DNA from: Lentzea sp. NEAU-D7
GTDB taxonomy: Bacteria; Actinomycetota; Actinomycetes; Mycobacteriales; Pseudonocardiaceae
DNA: 64,000 bases
Reading direction: 5' to 3'
Assembly (NCBI RefSeq): GCF_026242055.1
Contig: NZ_JAPJDL010000006.1
Span: forward strand, 124,001-188,000
The notes beneath the pieces are model-generated. The model made no database searches. It was not told the origin of the DNA and worked only from the letters and a program-made list of their open reading frames with translations. Made by a program: the position numbers and the translations under genes. Shown one piece after another: positions 35,504-43,029 of the stretch (position 1 is its first letter; each line of letters begins with the position of its first letter).

Positions 35504-36754
35504 ATGCATCCGATCTACGACATCGTCGGTATCGGGTTCGGTCCTTCGAACCTGGCGCTCGCCATCGCTCTGACCGAGCACAACGAGCAGGCCGAAACCC
35601 CTGTCACCGCGGTGTTCCTGGAACGCCAGGAGGCGTTCGGCTGGCATCGGGGCATGCTCCTGGACGACGCCACCATGCAGGTGTCGTTCCTCAAGGACCT
35701 CGTCACCATGCGGAACCCGACCAGCCGGTTCTCGTTCCTGTGCTACCTGCGGGACCGCGGCCGGCTGATCGACTTCGTCAACCACAAGAACCTGTTCCCG
35801 CTGCGCGTCGAGTTCCACGACTACTTCGAGTGGGCAGCGGCCCAGGTCGACGACGTGGTCGCCTACGGCACAGAAGCCGTTGGCGTGGAAGCGATCCAGG
35901 ACGACCTGTTCGAGGTGACGACAGCCACGGGTGACGTGTACCACGCCCGCAACCTCGTCTTCGCGACCGGACTGCGCCCTGCCGTGCCCGAGGGCATCGC
36001 GTTGTCGGACCGCGTGTGGCACAACAGCGATTTCCTGCACCGCGTCGGCACGCTGGAGGACCCGAAGCGCTGCGTCGTCGTCGGCGCCGGGCAGAGCGCC
36101 GCGGAGGCCGTGGCGTACCTGCACCGCGAGTTCCCCCGCGCCGAGGTGTGCTCGGTGTTCTCCCGCTACGGCTACTCCCCCGCGGACGACAGCTCGTTCG
36201 CGAACCGGATCTTCGACCCCGAGGCCGTCGACCACTACTTCGACGCCCCGGACGCCGTGAAGCAGCGGTTGATGGACTACCACCGCAACACCAACTACTC
36301 CGTGGTCGACGTCGACCTGATCGCACAGCTCTACCGCACCGCGTACCAGGAGAAGGTGCTCGGCACCGAGCGCCTGAAGATGATGAAGATGACCCGGCTC
36401 GTCGCGGTCGAGGAGTCCGCGGACGGCGCGCGTGCGGTGATCCAGTCGCTCGTCACCGGAGAGCAGGAGTTCGTCGACACCGACCTCGTGCTGCTCGCGA
36501 CCGGCTACGACGAGGCCGCGCCGGTACTCGGTTCGCTGGACGAGACCTGCGCACGCGACGAGGCCGGCCGTCTCGTCGTCGGCCGCGACTACCGCCTTCA
36601 GACGTCGCTCAGGGGCGGCATCTACCTGCAAGGCGGCACCGAGCACTCGCACGGCATCACGTCGTCGCTGCTGTCCAACGTCGCGGTGCGCTCGGGTGAG
36701 ATCCTGACGTCCGTGCTGACCAACACCCCCGTGCCGGTTCTCGCGACCGCGTGA
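35504..36754 (+). CDS. L-ornithine N5-monooxygenase (siderophore type)
   Basis: A 416-residue class B-type N-hydroxylating flavoenzyme that uses FAD, NADPH and O2 to make N5-hydroxyornithine. FAD motif GIGFGPSNLALA starts near residue 9, the NADPH motif is GAGQSAAE, the substrate segment is NTNYSVVD, and the late ATGY and HSHGIT-like segments are present. ATG 35504 is favoured, 8 bases after a -10; GTG 35498 is in frame. Its stop overlaps the start of the amidohydrolase by 4 bases. It partners with the divergent formyltransferase, together giving N-formyl-N-hydroxyornithine for a hydroxamate siderophore made elsewhere. Confidence 0.93.
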   Translation: MHPIYDIVGIGFGPSNLALAIALTEHNEQAETPVTAVFLERQEAFGWHRGMLLDDATMQVSFLKDLVTMRNPTSRFSFLCYLRDRGRLIDFVNHKNLFPLRVEFHDYFEWAAAQVDDVVAYGTEAVGVEAIQDDLFEVTTATGDVYHARNLVFATGLRPAVPEGIALSDRVWHNSDFLHRVGTLEDPKRCVVVGAGQSAAEAVAYLHREFPRAEVCSVFSRYGYSPADDSSFANRIFDPEAVDHYFDAPDAVKQRLMDYHRNTNYSVVDVDLIAQLYRTAYQEKVLGTERLKMMKMTRLVAVEESADGARAVIQSLVTGEQEFVDTDLVLLATGYDEAAPVLGSLDETCARDEAGRLVVGRDYRLQTSLRGGIYLQGGTEHSHGITSSLLSNVAVRSGEILTSVLTNTPVPVLATA

Positions 36755-38286
36755 AACTCGACCTCAAGCTCACGGGCTGCCGGGCCGTCACGATGGACCC
36801 GGCACGCCCCGCCGCGCACACGATCGGCATCTGGCAGGGCCGCATCGCGGGACTGGACGAGCAGGTCGCGGACATGCCCGCCACCGAGACCACCGACCTG
36901 GGCGGCGCCGTGGTGCTGCCCGGGTTCATCGACGCCCACACGCACCTCGCGTGGAACGGCCGCCGCACCATCGACGTGACCGGCCTGGCGACGGTCACGC
37001 AGATCCTCGACCGCCTCACCGATGCCCCCGGCACGGGCTGGATCGAGGCGTCCGGCTACGACCACCGGATCATGGACCGCCCGCTGACGGCACTGGACCT
37101 CGATCGGATCAGCGGCGGCAGGCCGGTGTACGTCGCCGACCTGTCCGGGCATGCCTGCGTCGTGAACTCCGTGGTGCTGAACCGACTTCCGGAGATCACG
37201 AGCGACGGCTGGCTGACCGAGAACGAGCAGCTGGCCGCGCGCACGTTGCGGCTGCCGTACTCACTCGACGAGATCGTCGCCGAGCTGCACCAGAGCGCCC
37301 GTCAGGTGCTGTCCGAGGGCGTCACGATGTGCGCGGAGGCGGGCATCGGCGCGGGCCTGATCGCCAGCAGCCCGCTCGAAGCCGCCGCGTACCAACGGGC
37401 CCGGCTGCCGATCCGCGTGCAGCTCATGGTGTCCGCGCACGTCCTGCACGACGTCGCCGCGGACCCGTCCGACGGCGTTCCGCGCGCGATCGACCTCGGA
37501 CTGCACACCGGTTTCGGCGACGACATGCTGTCGCTGGGAGCACTGAAGCTGTGGACCGACGGCGGCATGATCGCGCGCACGGCCGCGTTGTCCGAGCCGT
37601 ACCTCGGGACCGGCGGCTCGGGTCAGCTCGCGGAGTCCGAGGAGTTCATGCGGGCCGTGATCATCGACGGCCACCACGCCGGCTGGCAGCTCGCGATCCA
37701 CGCGATCGGCGACAGGGCCATCGACTTCACCCTGGACGCCGTCCAGGAGGCGCAACGGCAACGCCCGCGCCCCGACGCCCGGCACCGCGTCGAGCACTGC
37801 GGCCTCGTCCGCCCGGACCAGCTCGGCCGGATCGCCGCGCTCGGCCTGGTCCCCGTCGTCCAGCCGACGTTCCTGCACGCCTACGGCGACGACTACAGCG
37901 AGATCATGGGCCCGCGCCGGGCGCCGTGGATGTACCGCGGACGTTCGTTCCTCGACCACGGCATCACCGTCGCGGGCAGTTCGGACCGGCCGGTCGCGGA
38001 CGGGGCCCCGTTGCGCGCCATCGAGTTCATGGTGCGCAGGAGGTCGTCCAGCGGCCGGGCGGTCGGGCCGGACGAGGCGATCACCGTCGAGGAGGCGATC
38101 CGCGCGTACACGCTCGGCGGCGCCTACGCGTGCCGCAAGGAGCACGTGCTGGGCAGCCTCACCCCGGGCAAGCTCGCGGACCTGGTCGTGCTCGGCGAGG
38201 ACCCGCGCACGAGCGACGCCATCGCGGAGATCCCCGTGCTCGCCACCGCGGTCGGCGGCACGCTCACGACTCAGCGATCTTCTTGA
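36751..38286 (+). CDS. Metal-dependent amidohydrolase, YtcJ / N-substituted formamide deformylase type
   Basis: A 511-residue amidohydrolase-3 family enzyme. Metal ligands are recognisable: His63 and His65 (GFIDAHTHL), the central LKLWTDGG, HAIGDRA, RVEHCG and the late Asp in SSDRPV. The family includes N-substituted formamide deformylase, so hydrolysis of an N-formyl or amide bond is plausible. Its GTG start overlaps the monooxygenase TGA (GTGA), making it the second gene of the iron-regulated operon. This placement suggests a role in the hydroxamate pathway, such as recycling or editing of formyl-hydroxyornithine or opening an imported siderophore; that is inference. It overlaps the convergent ArsR gene by 23 bases. 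Confidence 0.85.
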   Translation: MKLDLKLTGCRAVTMDPARPAAHTIGIWQGRIAGLDEQVADMPATETTDLGGAVVLPGFIDAHTHLAWNGRRTIDVTGLATVTQILDRLTDAPGTGWIEASGYDHRIMDRPLTALDLDRISGGRPVYVADLSGHACVVNSVVLNRLPEITSDGWLTENEQLAARTLRLPYSLDEIVAELHQSARQVLSEGVTMCAEAGIGAGLIASSPLEAAAYQRARLPIRVQLMVSAHVLHDVAADPSDGVPRAIDLGLHTGFGDDMLSLGALKLWTDGGMIARTAALSEPYLGTGGSGQLAESEEFMRAVIIDGHHAGWQLAIHAIGDRAIDFTLDAVQEAQRQRPRPDARHRVEHCGLVRPDQLGRIAALGLVPVVQPTFLHAYGDDYSEIMGPRRAPWMYRGRSFLDHGITVAGSSDRPVADGAPLRAIEFMVRRRSSSGRAVGPDEAITVEEAIRAYTLGGAYACRKEHVLGSLTPGKLADLVVLGEDPRTSDAIAEIPVLATAVGGTLTTQRSS

Positions 38287-38575
38287 TCGCGGCCAGCCGC
38301 TGGTCCCACTGGGAGGCGAGCGAGGCCATCCAGGAGGCGGTGGCGTCGAGCGCGCCCGAGCGGACGGAGAAGTTGTTCTCCCGGCCGGCGCGCTCGGACG
38401 CCACCAGCTCCGCCTTCTCCAGCACACCCAGGTGTTTCACGATCGCCTGCCGGCTCACCGGCAGCTCGGCGGCGAGCACCGACGCCGACACGGCGCCCTT
38501 CGCCGCGACCAGGTCGAGGATCCGCCGGCGCATCGGGTCGGCGAGCGCGGCCAAGACGTCATCGACCTGACTCAC
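38264..38575 (-). CDS. ArsR-family regulator without metal site
   Basis: A 103-residue winged-helix repressor beginning MSQVDDVLAALADPMRRRILDL, with recognition helix SRQAIVKHLGVLEKAELV. It lacks the ELCVC or other Cys/His metal-binding motif of ArsR/SmtB sensors and resembles the subgroup usually encoded beside an SRPBCC (AHSA1) gene, but no such gene is adjacent here. A 10-bp-arm palindrome lies 11 bases upstream and is probably its own operator. Confidence 0.88.
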   Translation of the reverse strand: MSQVDDVLAALADPMRRRILDLVAAKGAVSASVLAAELPVSRQAIVKHLGVLEKAELVASERAGRENNFSVRSGALDATASWMASLASQWDQRLAAIKKIAES

Positions 38576-38586
38576 TCGCGCACCCC

Positions 38587-38610
38587 TTCTGCAACCCGAT
38601 GGTTGCAGAA
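38587..38610. promoter_or_regulatory. ArsR operator palindrome
   Basis: TTCTGCAACC and GGTTGCAGAA form a perfect inverted repeat with 10-bp arms and a 4-base centre, placed between the ArsR start (38575) and the end of the coiled-coil gene (38615). The GCAACC/GGTTGC core is typical of this ArsR subgroup, so autorepression is likely. Confidence 0.75.
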
Positions 38611-38614
38611 CAGG

Positions 38615-39424
38615 CTACTGCAGGTGGAAGGTCGCGGCCAACGTCGTCAGGCGGTCGGTGATGTCGGCGTGGACGTTCGCGCGGCGGACCCAGTTCTCAC
38701 TGCCGGACGAGGCGGACGGCGGCGTGCCCAGCGGCGTCACCGCGTCCGTGACGCCGTACTCCAGCCGGTACGCGAGCACCGCGATCGCCGACTCGAGCCA
38801 GAACGACGGGTCCGGCGTGGGGATCTCGCCCAGTCCGACCCGGAACCAGACCGGCATCCGCGCGTACTGCCCGAGCGCTTGGGAGATGCGCCGCGCCGCC
38901 GCGTCCTTGATCTCACCGCGCGCCTTGTCCCCCGCGAGCACGGCCTCGGTGCGCCACTGCTCGCCCATCGCGTCCTCGTCGGCCTCCAGCCGTTCGGCGG
39001 CACGCTGCGCGCTGGCCTCGTTCGCGTTGATCAGCCACTCCATCTGGCGCACCTCGTGCGACAGCGCGTCCCGCTCGAACCGGGGCACCCGCCCACCGTC
39101 CAGTTTGGACCTGGCCTCGTCGCGGCGGGCCTTGAGCCCGTCGAACTCGAGCACCTCCTGCTTCAGGGCGACCCTGGCCGCGTCGGCGAGGATCTCCTGC
39201 TCGGCGTCCCACGCCGCGCGCAGCGCCTCAACCAGCGGCGCGACCTCGCCGGTCACCGCGTCGAGATCGGCCAGCGGCCCGTCCCCGGCACCGGACAACC
39301 GCCGCTCCAGCACCGTCAGCCGAGCCGTGACGCGCTCGAGCTCCGCCGAGAGCTGACCGACGTGACTGATCAACGTGGCGACCTGCGGCTCGACCACGTC
39401 GAGCCGTTCCTTCTCCGTGGGCAC
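38615..39424 (-). CDS. Coiled-coil protein of unknown function
   Basis: A 269-residue soluble protein. Residues about 10-45 and 60-175 are long charged helices of coiled-coil type (VATLISHVGQLSAELERVTA), followed by a more compact C-terminal domain with MPVWFRVGLG and FWLESAIAVLAYRLEYGV. No family was recognised. GTG 39424 is preferred because conserved-looking sequence begins at VPTEKERLDVVEP; ATG 39484 is an alternative, and neither has a good Shine-Dalgarno. It is followed by the ArsR gene. The ordered C-terminal domain next to a coiled coil recalls scaffold proteins, but no role can be assigned. Confidence 0.7.
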   Translation of the reverse strand: MPTEKERLDVVEPQVATLISHVGQLSAELERVTARLTVLERRLSGAGDGPLADLDAVTGEVAPLVEALRAAWDAEQEILADAARVALKQEVLEFDGLKARRDEARSKLDGGRVPRFERDALSHEVRQMEWLINANEASAQRAAERLEADEDAMGEQWRTEAVLAGDKARGEIKDAAARRISQALGQYARMPVWFRVGLGEIPTPDPSFWLESAIAVLAYRLEYGVTDAVTPLGTPPSASSGSENWVRRANVHADITDRLTTLAATFHLQ

Positions 39425-39572
39425 GCGACCAGCGAACCGGACACAGTGGACCCGGAAAAGCGGGTACCCCGGCAATGCACGCATTAGGGGCGTGGTTCCG
39501 CCCGGCCGTGGCACCACCCTCACGCACCGTCACCACTGGGTGAACCCGGACAGAACGAGGTATTAATAGAAA

Positions 39573-41045
39573 ATGGCGACCTCCGTTACTGAGACCGAAC
39601 GCAAGTACGAGGCACCATCGGACGCGAGTCTGCCGGACCTCACCGAGATCACCGGCGTGGCGACCGGCCCGGAAGAGTTCGACCTCGAAGCCACCTACTT
39701 CGACACCGACGACTACCGCCTGGCCCGCGCCGGCGTGACGCTGCGCAGGCGGGTGGGCGGCAACGACGAGGGCTGGCACCTCAAGCTCCCGGCAGGTGAA
39801 GACTCCCGCCAGGAACTCCGCGTCCCGCTGGGCCGCGCCGTGAAGAAGCCCCCGAAGGACCTCTCCTCCCTGGTCCGCGCCCACACCAGGGGCGGCGACC
39901 TGGCCCCGGTGGCCGAGATCCGCACCAACCGCCGCCGCTGGCAGCTCACCAACGGCAACGGCGACATGCTCGCCGAGGTCGTCGACGACGTGGTCACCGC
40001 CCAGACCATGGGCTCCTCCACCACGACCACCTCGTGGCGCGAGATCGAGGTGGAACTGGGCGAAGCCGGCGACCGCGCCCTCCTCGACACGGTCGAACGC
40101 CACCTGGGCGACGCGGGCATCGTCCCGTCGTCCTCGAAGTCCAAGCTGTCCCAGGTGATCGGCGTGAAGCGGGACTCCGGCCCCGCCCTCGGCAAGAAGC
40201 CGACCGCGGGCGACGTGGTCCTCGCCTACCTCTACGAACAACGAGCCGCACTGCAGAACCAGGACCCGCGAGTCCGCCGCAACGAGCACGACGCCGTCCA
40301 CCAGATGCGAGTGGCCACCCGCCGCATGCGCTCGGCCCTCCAGGCCTTCGGCAAGATCGTCGACCGCGAGCAGACCCGGGCCCTGACCGACGAACTGAAG
40401 TGGCTGGCCTCCGTCCTGGGCACCTCACGAGACCTGGAAGTGCTCCGCATGCGCTTCGAGGAGGGCCTGCACGCCCTTCCGCCGGAACTGGTCCTGGGAG
40501 ACGTGGCCGCCCGCACGACCCGCCACTTCGCCCCGCTGGAAGCCAAGGCCCACAAGGACTCCGTGGCCGCGCTGGACAGCGAGCGCTACTTCACCCTCCT
40601 CAACACCGTCGACGCGCTGCTGACCGCACCTCCCCTGACGTCTCTGGCGTCGGGCAAGGCGAAGGACGTCCTCCCGCGCCTCGTGGAGAAGGCCCGCCAC
40701 CGCCTGGACGTCCGCGTGGAGGAAGCCCTGGCCACCAACGACAGCGACGAACCCCTCCACGAGGCCCGCAAGGCGGCGAAACGCCTCCGCTACTCGGCCG
40801 AGGTCGCCGAGCCCGCACTCGGCAAGCACGCCAAGGCCCTGCGCAAGCGGGCGAAGGACGTGCAGACCCTCCTGGGCGACCACCAGGACTCGGTGGTCGC
40901 ACGCCCGGTCCTGCTGGAGCTGGGCAGGGGCGACGAGAACGGCTTCACCTTCGGCCTGCTGTACGGCAAGGAGGTGGAGCTGGCGCACCAGACGGAAGCG
41001 GCCCTCCCAGCCCTGTGGCGCAAGCTGAGCAAGGAACACCTCTAG
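39573..41045 (+). CDS. CYTH-CHAD domain protein
   Basis: A 490-residue protein with an N-terminal CYTH domain (triphosphate tunnel fold, ExExK motif E7-E9-K11) and a C-terminal CHAD domain from about residue 205, whose paired His-containing helices VHQMRVATRRMRSAL and LHEARKAAKRLRYSAE are diagnostic. CYTH enzymes hydrolyse inorganic triphosphate or related compounds, and CHAD domains bind polyphosphate, so a role in polyphosphate granules is likely. ATG 39573 lies 6 bases after TATTAA (39561-39566), suggesting a leaderless transcript. Confidence 0.93.
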   Translation: MATSVTETERKYEAPSDASLPDLTEITGVATGPEEFDLEATYFDTDDYRLARAGVTLRRRVGGNDEGWHLKLPAGEDSRQELRVPLGRAVKKPPKDLSSLVRAHTRGGDLAPVAEIRTNRRRWQLTNGNGDMLAEVVDDVVTAQTMGSSTTTTSWREIEVELGEAGDRALLDTVERHLGDAGIVPSSSKSKLSQVIGVKRDSGPALGKKPTAGDVVLAYLYEQRAALQNQDPRVRRNEHDAVHQMRVATRRMRSALQAFGKIVDREQTRALTDELKWLASVLGTSRDLEVLRMRFEEGLHALPPELVLGDVAARTTRHFAPLEAKAHKDSVAALDSERYFTLLNTVDALLTAPPLTSLASGKAKDVLPRLVEKARHRLDVRVEEALATNDSDEPLHEARKAAKRLRYSAEVAEPALGKHAKALRKRAKDVQTLLGDHQDSVVARPVLLELGRGDENGFTFGLLYGKEVELAHQTEAALPALWRKLSKEHL

Positions 41046-41102
41046 CCAAAGCGCCTGATCGAACGCGATGCCGCAGGCGAGCCGTCCTTGCCAAACGCTC
41101 CG

Positions 41103-41246
41103 GGTGGGGTGGCTTCGTCACGAGTCGTGCCACAGCTCTTGCTGCATGTGAGTAGGGGTGTCAACTCGACACGCTTTTCGTCGAGTTGACACCCCTACCC
41201 ACATGTGGCCCGCTCTTGGCTCGATTCGTGACGAAGCCACCCCACC
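41103..41246. repeat. 144-bp imperfect inverted repeat (cruciform or MITE-like)
   Basis: Two arms of about 70 bp face each other around a 9-base loop (41171-41179). The inner 19 bp (41152-41170 with 41180-41198) pair perfectly. The middle part is diverged, and the outer part from 41103 pairs with 41246 inwards with few mismatches (GGTGGGGTGGCTTCGTCACG). It lies in the 414-bp spacer between the CYTH-CHAD and GH20 genes. It can act as a terminator, but the length and the conserved outer arms resemble a small non-autonomous element. No clear target-site duplication was seen. Confidence 0.85.
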
Positions 41247-41459
41247 GACGCGCCCCACAAAGCAACGCGCCTCCGCCCAACGCAACAGGCGTGCCATCTA
41301 CCCGCGCACGGCGTGGACCCGGCTTTGGATCAGATTGGCGGGGTCTGGGGCGGAGCCCCAGGAACAGCCAAGAAATTGGTCTGAACCTTGACACCGAATC
41401 ACCACCCCTGAAACCGTGGCAGAACGCCGCCGACTCCCCCGTGCCCCGTGGAGGATGGC
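41247..41459 (+). other. Leader region upstream of the GH20 gene
   Basis: Non-coding spacer after the long inverted repeat. It contains a 7-bp stem with a 3-base loop at 41345-41361 (CTGGGGC/GCCCCAG), and GTGGAGGATG directly before the GTG start at 41460. No convincing promoter pair or carbohydrate-regulator operator was found. Confidence 0.45.
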
Positions 41460-43028
41460 GTGAAAGCGAAACAACTGCAGGCCGCACTGGCGGCACTGGT
41501 GATCGCCGGGTCAGGAGTGCTGGTGACCAACACGGCAGAAGCGGCAGCCAAGAGCCCCCTGCAAGAGCTGGTCCCCCAGCCGGTCCAGGTGCGGCCGCGC
41601 CCGGACGTCACCTTCACCCTCACCGCGTCCGCCAAGATCCAGCTGACGACCCGCGACGCCCGCACACCGGCCGAGCTGCTGGCGAAGGTCCTCCGCCCCT
41701 CCACGGGCTACGCGCTGCCGATCACGGACGGCATCTCCGGTGACGGCGTGGTCCTGACGAACGGCGCGGACCCCAGGACCGGGCCCGAGGGCTACCAGCT
41801 GGACGTGACGCCGAAGCAGGTGGTCATCCGGGCCAACTCACCGGCCGGCCACTTCAACGGCATCGCGACGCTGCGCCAGCTCCTCCCGCCCAGGGCCGAG
41901 GCGAAGACCAGGCAGCCGGGGCCGTGGACGGTGCCGGGCGCCAGCATCCTGGACCACCCCCGGTACCACCACCGGGGCGCGATGCTCGACGTCTCCCGCC
42001 ACTTCTTCACCCCGGACCAGGTGAAGCGCTACATCGACCAGATCGCCGCGTTCAAGATCAACTACTTCCACCTCCACCTGTCGGACGACCAGGGCTGGCG
42101 GCTGGAGATCGCCAGCTGGCCCGAGCTGACCAGGATCGGTGGCAGCACGGAGGTCGGCGGCCGGACGGGCAGGCTCTTCTACACGCAGGACCAGTACAAG
42201 GACATCGTCGCCCACGCGGCGAGCAGGGGCATCACGGTCATCCCCGAGTTCGACATGCCGGGCCACACCAACGCCGCCCAGGCGAGCTACGCCGAGCTGA
42301 ACTGCGACGGCAAGAAGCGCCCGCTCTACACCGGCACCGAGGTCGGCTTCAGCTCCCTCTGCATCAACAAGGACATCACCTACGAGTTCGTCGAGGACGT
42401 GGTCCGCGAGGTCTCCGCGATCACCCCCGGCCCGTACTTCCACATCGGCGGCGACGAGGCCCTCAGCACCCCTGACGCCGACTACGTGACGTTCATGAAC
42501 CGGGTCCTGCCCATCGTCAAGAAGTACGGCAAGACCACCACCGGCTGGCACGAGTTCATCAAGACCACCCAGGACACGGCGGTCGTCCCGCAGTTCTGGG
42601 GCACCACGACGGCCGACGCGAACGTGGCCGCGGCGGCGCAGCGCGGCAACAAGATCCTGATGTCGCCGGCGAACCGCGTCTACCTCGACATGAAGTACGA
42701 CAAGAACACCAAGCTCGGCCTGGACTGGGCGGGCCTCGTCGAGGTCAGGGACGCCTACGGCTGGAACCCCGGCGCGTACCTGCAGGGCGTGACCGAGGCC
42801 GGCGTGCGCGGCGTCGAGGCTCCACTGTGGACGGAGACCATCAGGACCTCCGCCGACATCGAGTACATGGCGTTCCCGAGGCTGCCGGTCGCCGCCGAGC
42901 TCGGCTGGTCTCCGGCAGCCGTCCACGACTGGGACCGCTTCGCCCCGCGCCTGGGCGCGCAGGGACCGCGCTGGAAGGTCCAGGGCGTCAACTTCTACGC
43001 GAGCCCGCAGGTGCCGTGGAAGAAGTGA
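41460..43028 (+). CDS. Secreted beta-N-acetylhexosaminidase, GH20
   Basis: A 522-residue exported enzyme with an N-terminal signal peptide (about 1-28, ending AEAAA), a GH20b-type alpha/beta domain and the GH20 barrel (YHHRGAMLDVSRHFF). The catalytic pair Asp332-Glu333 lies in HIGGDEALS. It removes terminal GlcNAc from chitin oligomers or peptidoglycan fragments by substrate-assisted catalysis. GTG 41460 has GGAGG about 6 bases upstream; the frame opens at 41448. Its stop lies 1 base from the stop of the convergent ALDH-like gene, with no terminator between. Confidence 0.93.
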   Translation: MKAKQLQAALAALVIAGSGVLVTNTAEAAAKSPLQELVPQPVQVRPRPDVTFTLTASAKIQLTTRDARTPAELLAKVLRPSTGYALPITDGISGDGVVLTNGADPRTGPEGYQLDVTPKQVVIRANSPAGHFNGIATLRQLLPPRAEAKTRQPGPWTVPGASILDHPRYHHRGAMLDVSRHFFTPDQVKRYIDQIAAFKINYFHLHLSDDQGWRLEIASWPELTRIGGSTEVGGRTGRLFYTQDQYKDIVAHAASRGITVIPEFDMPGHTNAAQASYAELNCDGKKRPLYTGTEVGFSSLCINKDITYEFVEDVVREVSAITPGPYFHIGGDEALSTPDADYVTFMNRVLPIVKKYGKTTTGWHEFIKTTQDTAVVPQFWGTTTADANVAAAAQRGNKILMSPANRVYLDMKYDKNTKLGLDWAGLVEVRDAYGWNPGAYLQGVTEAGVRGVEAPLWTETIRTSADIEYMAFPRLPVAAELGWSPAAVHDWDRFAPRLGAQGPRWKVQGVNFYASPQVPWKK

Positions 43029-43029
43029 C

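Noticed and set aside
41046..41459. Possible small gene in the spacer before GH20
   Set aside because: The frames lie inside the long inverted repeat and lack a start context; the symmetry explains the open frames.
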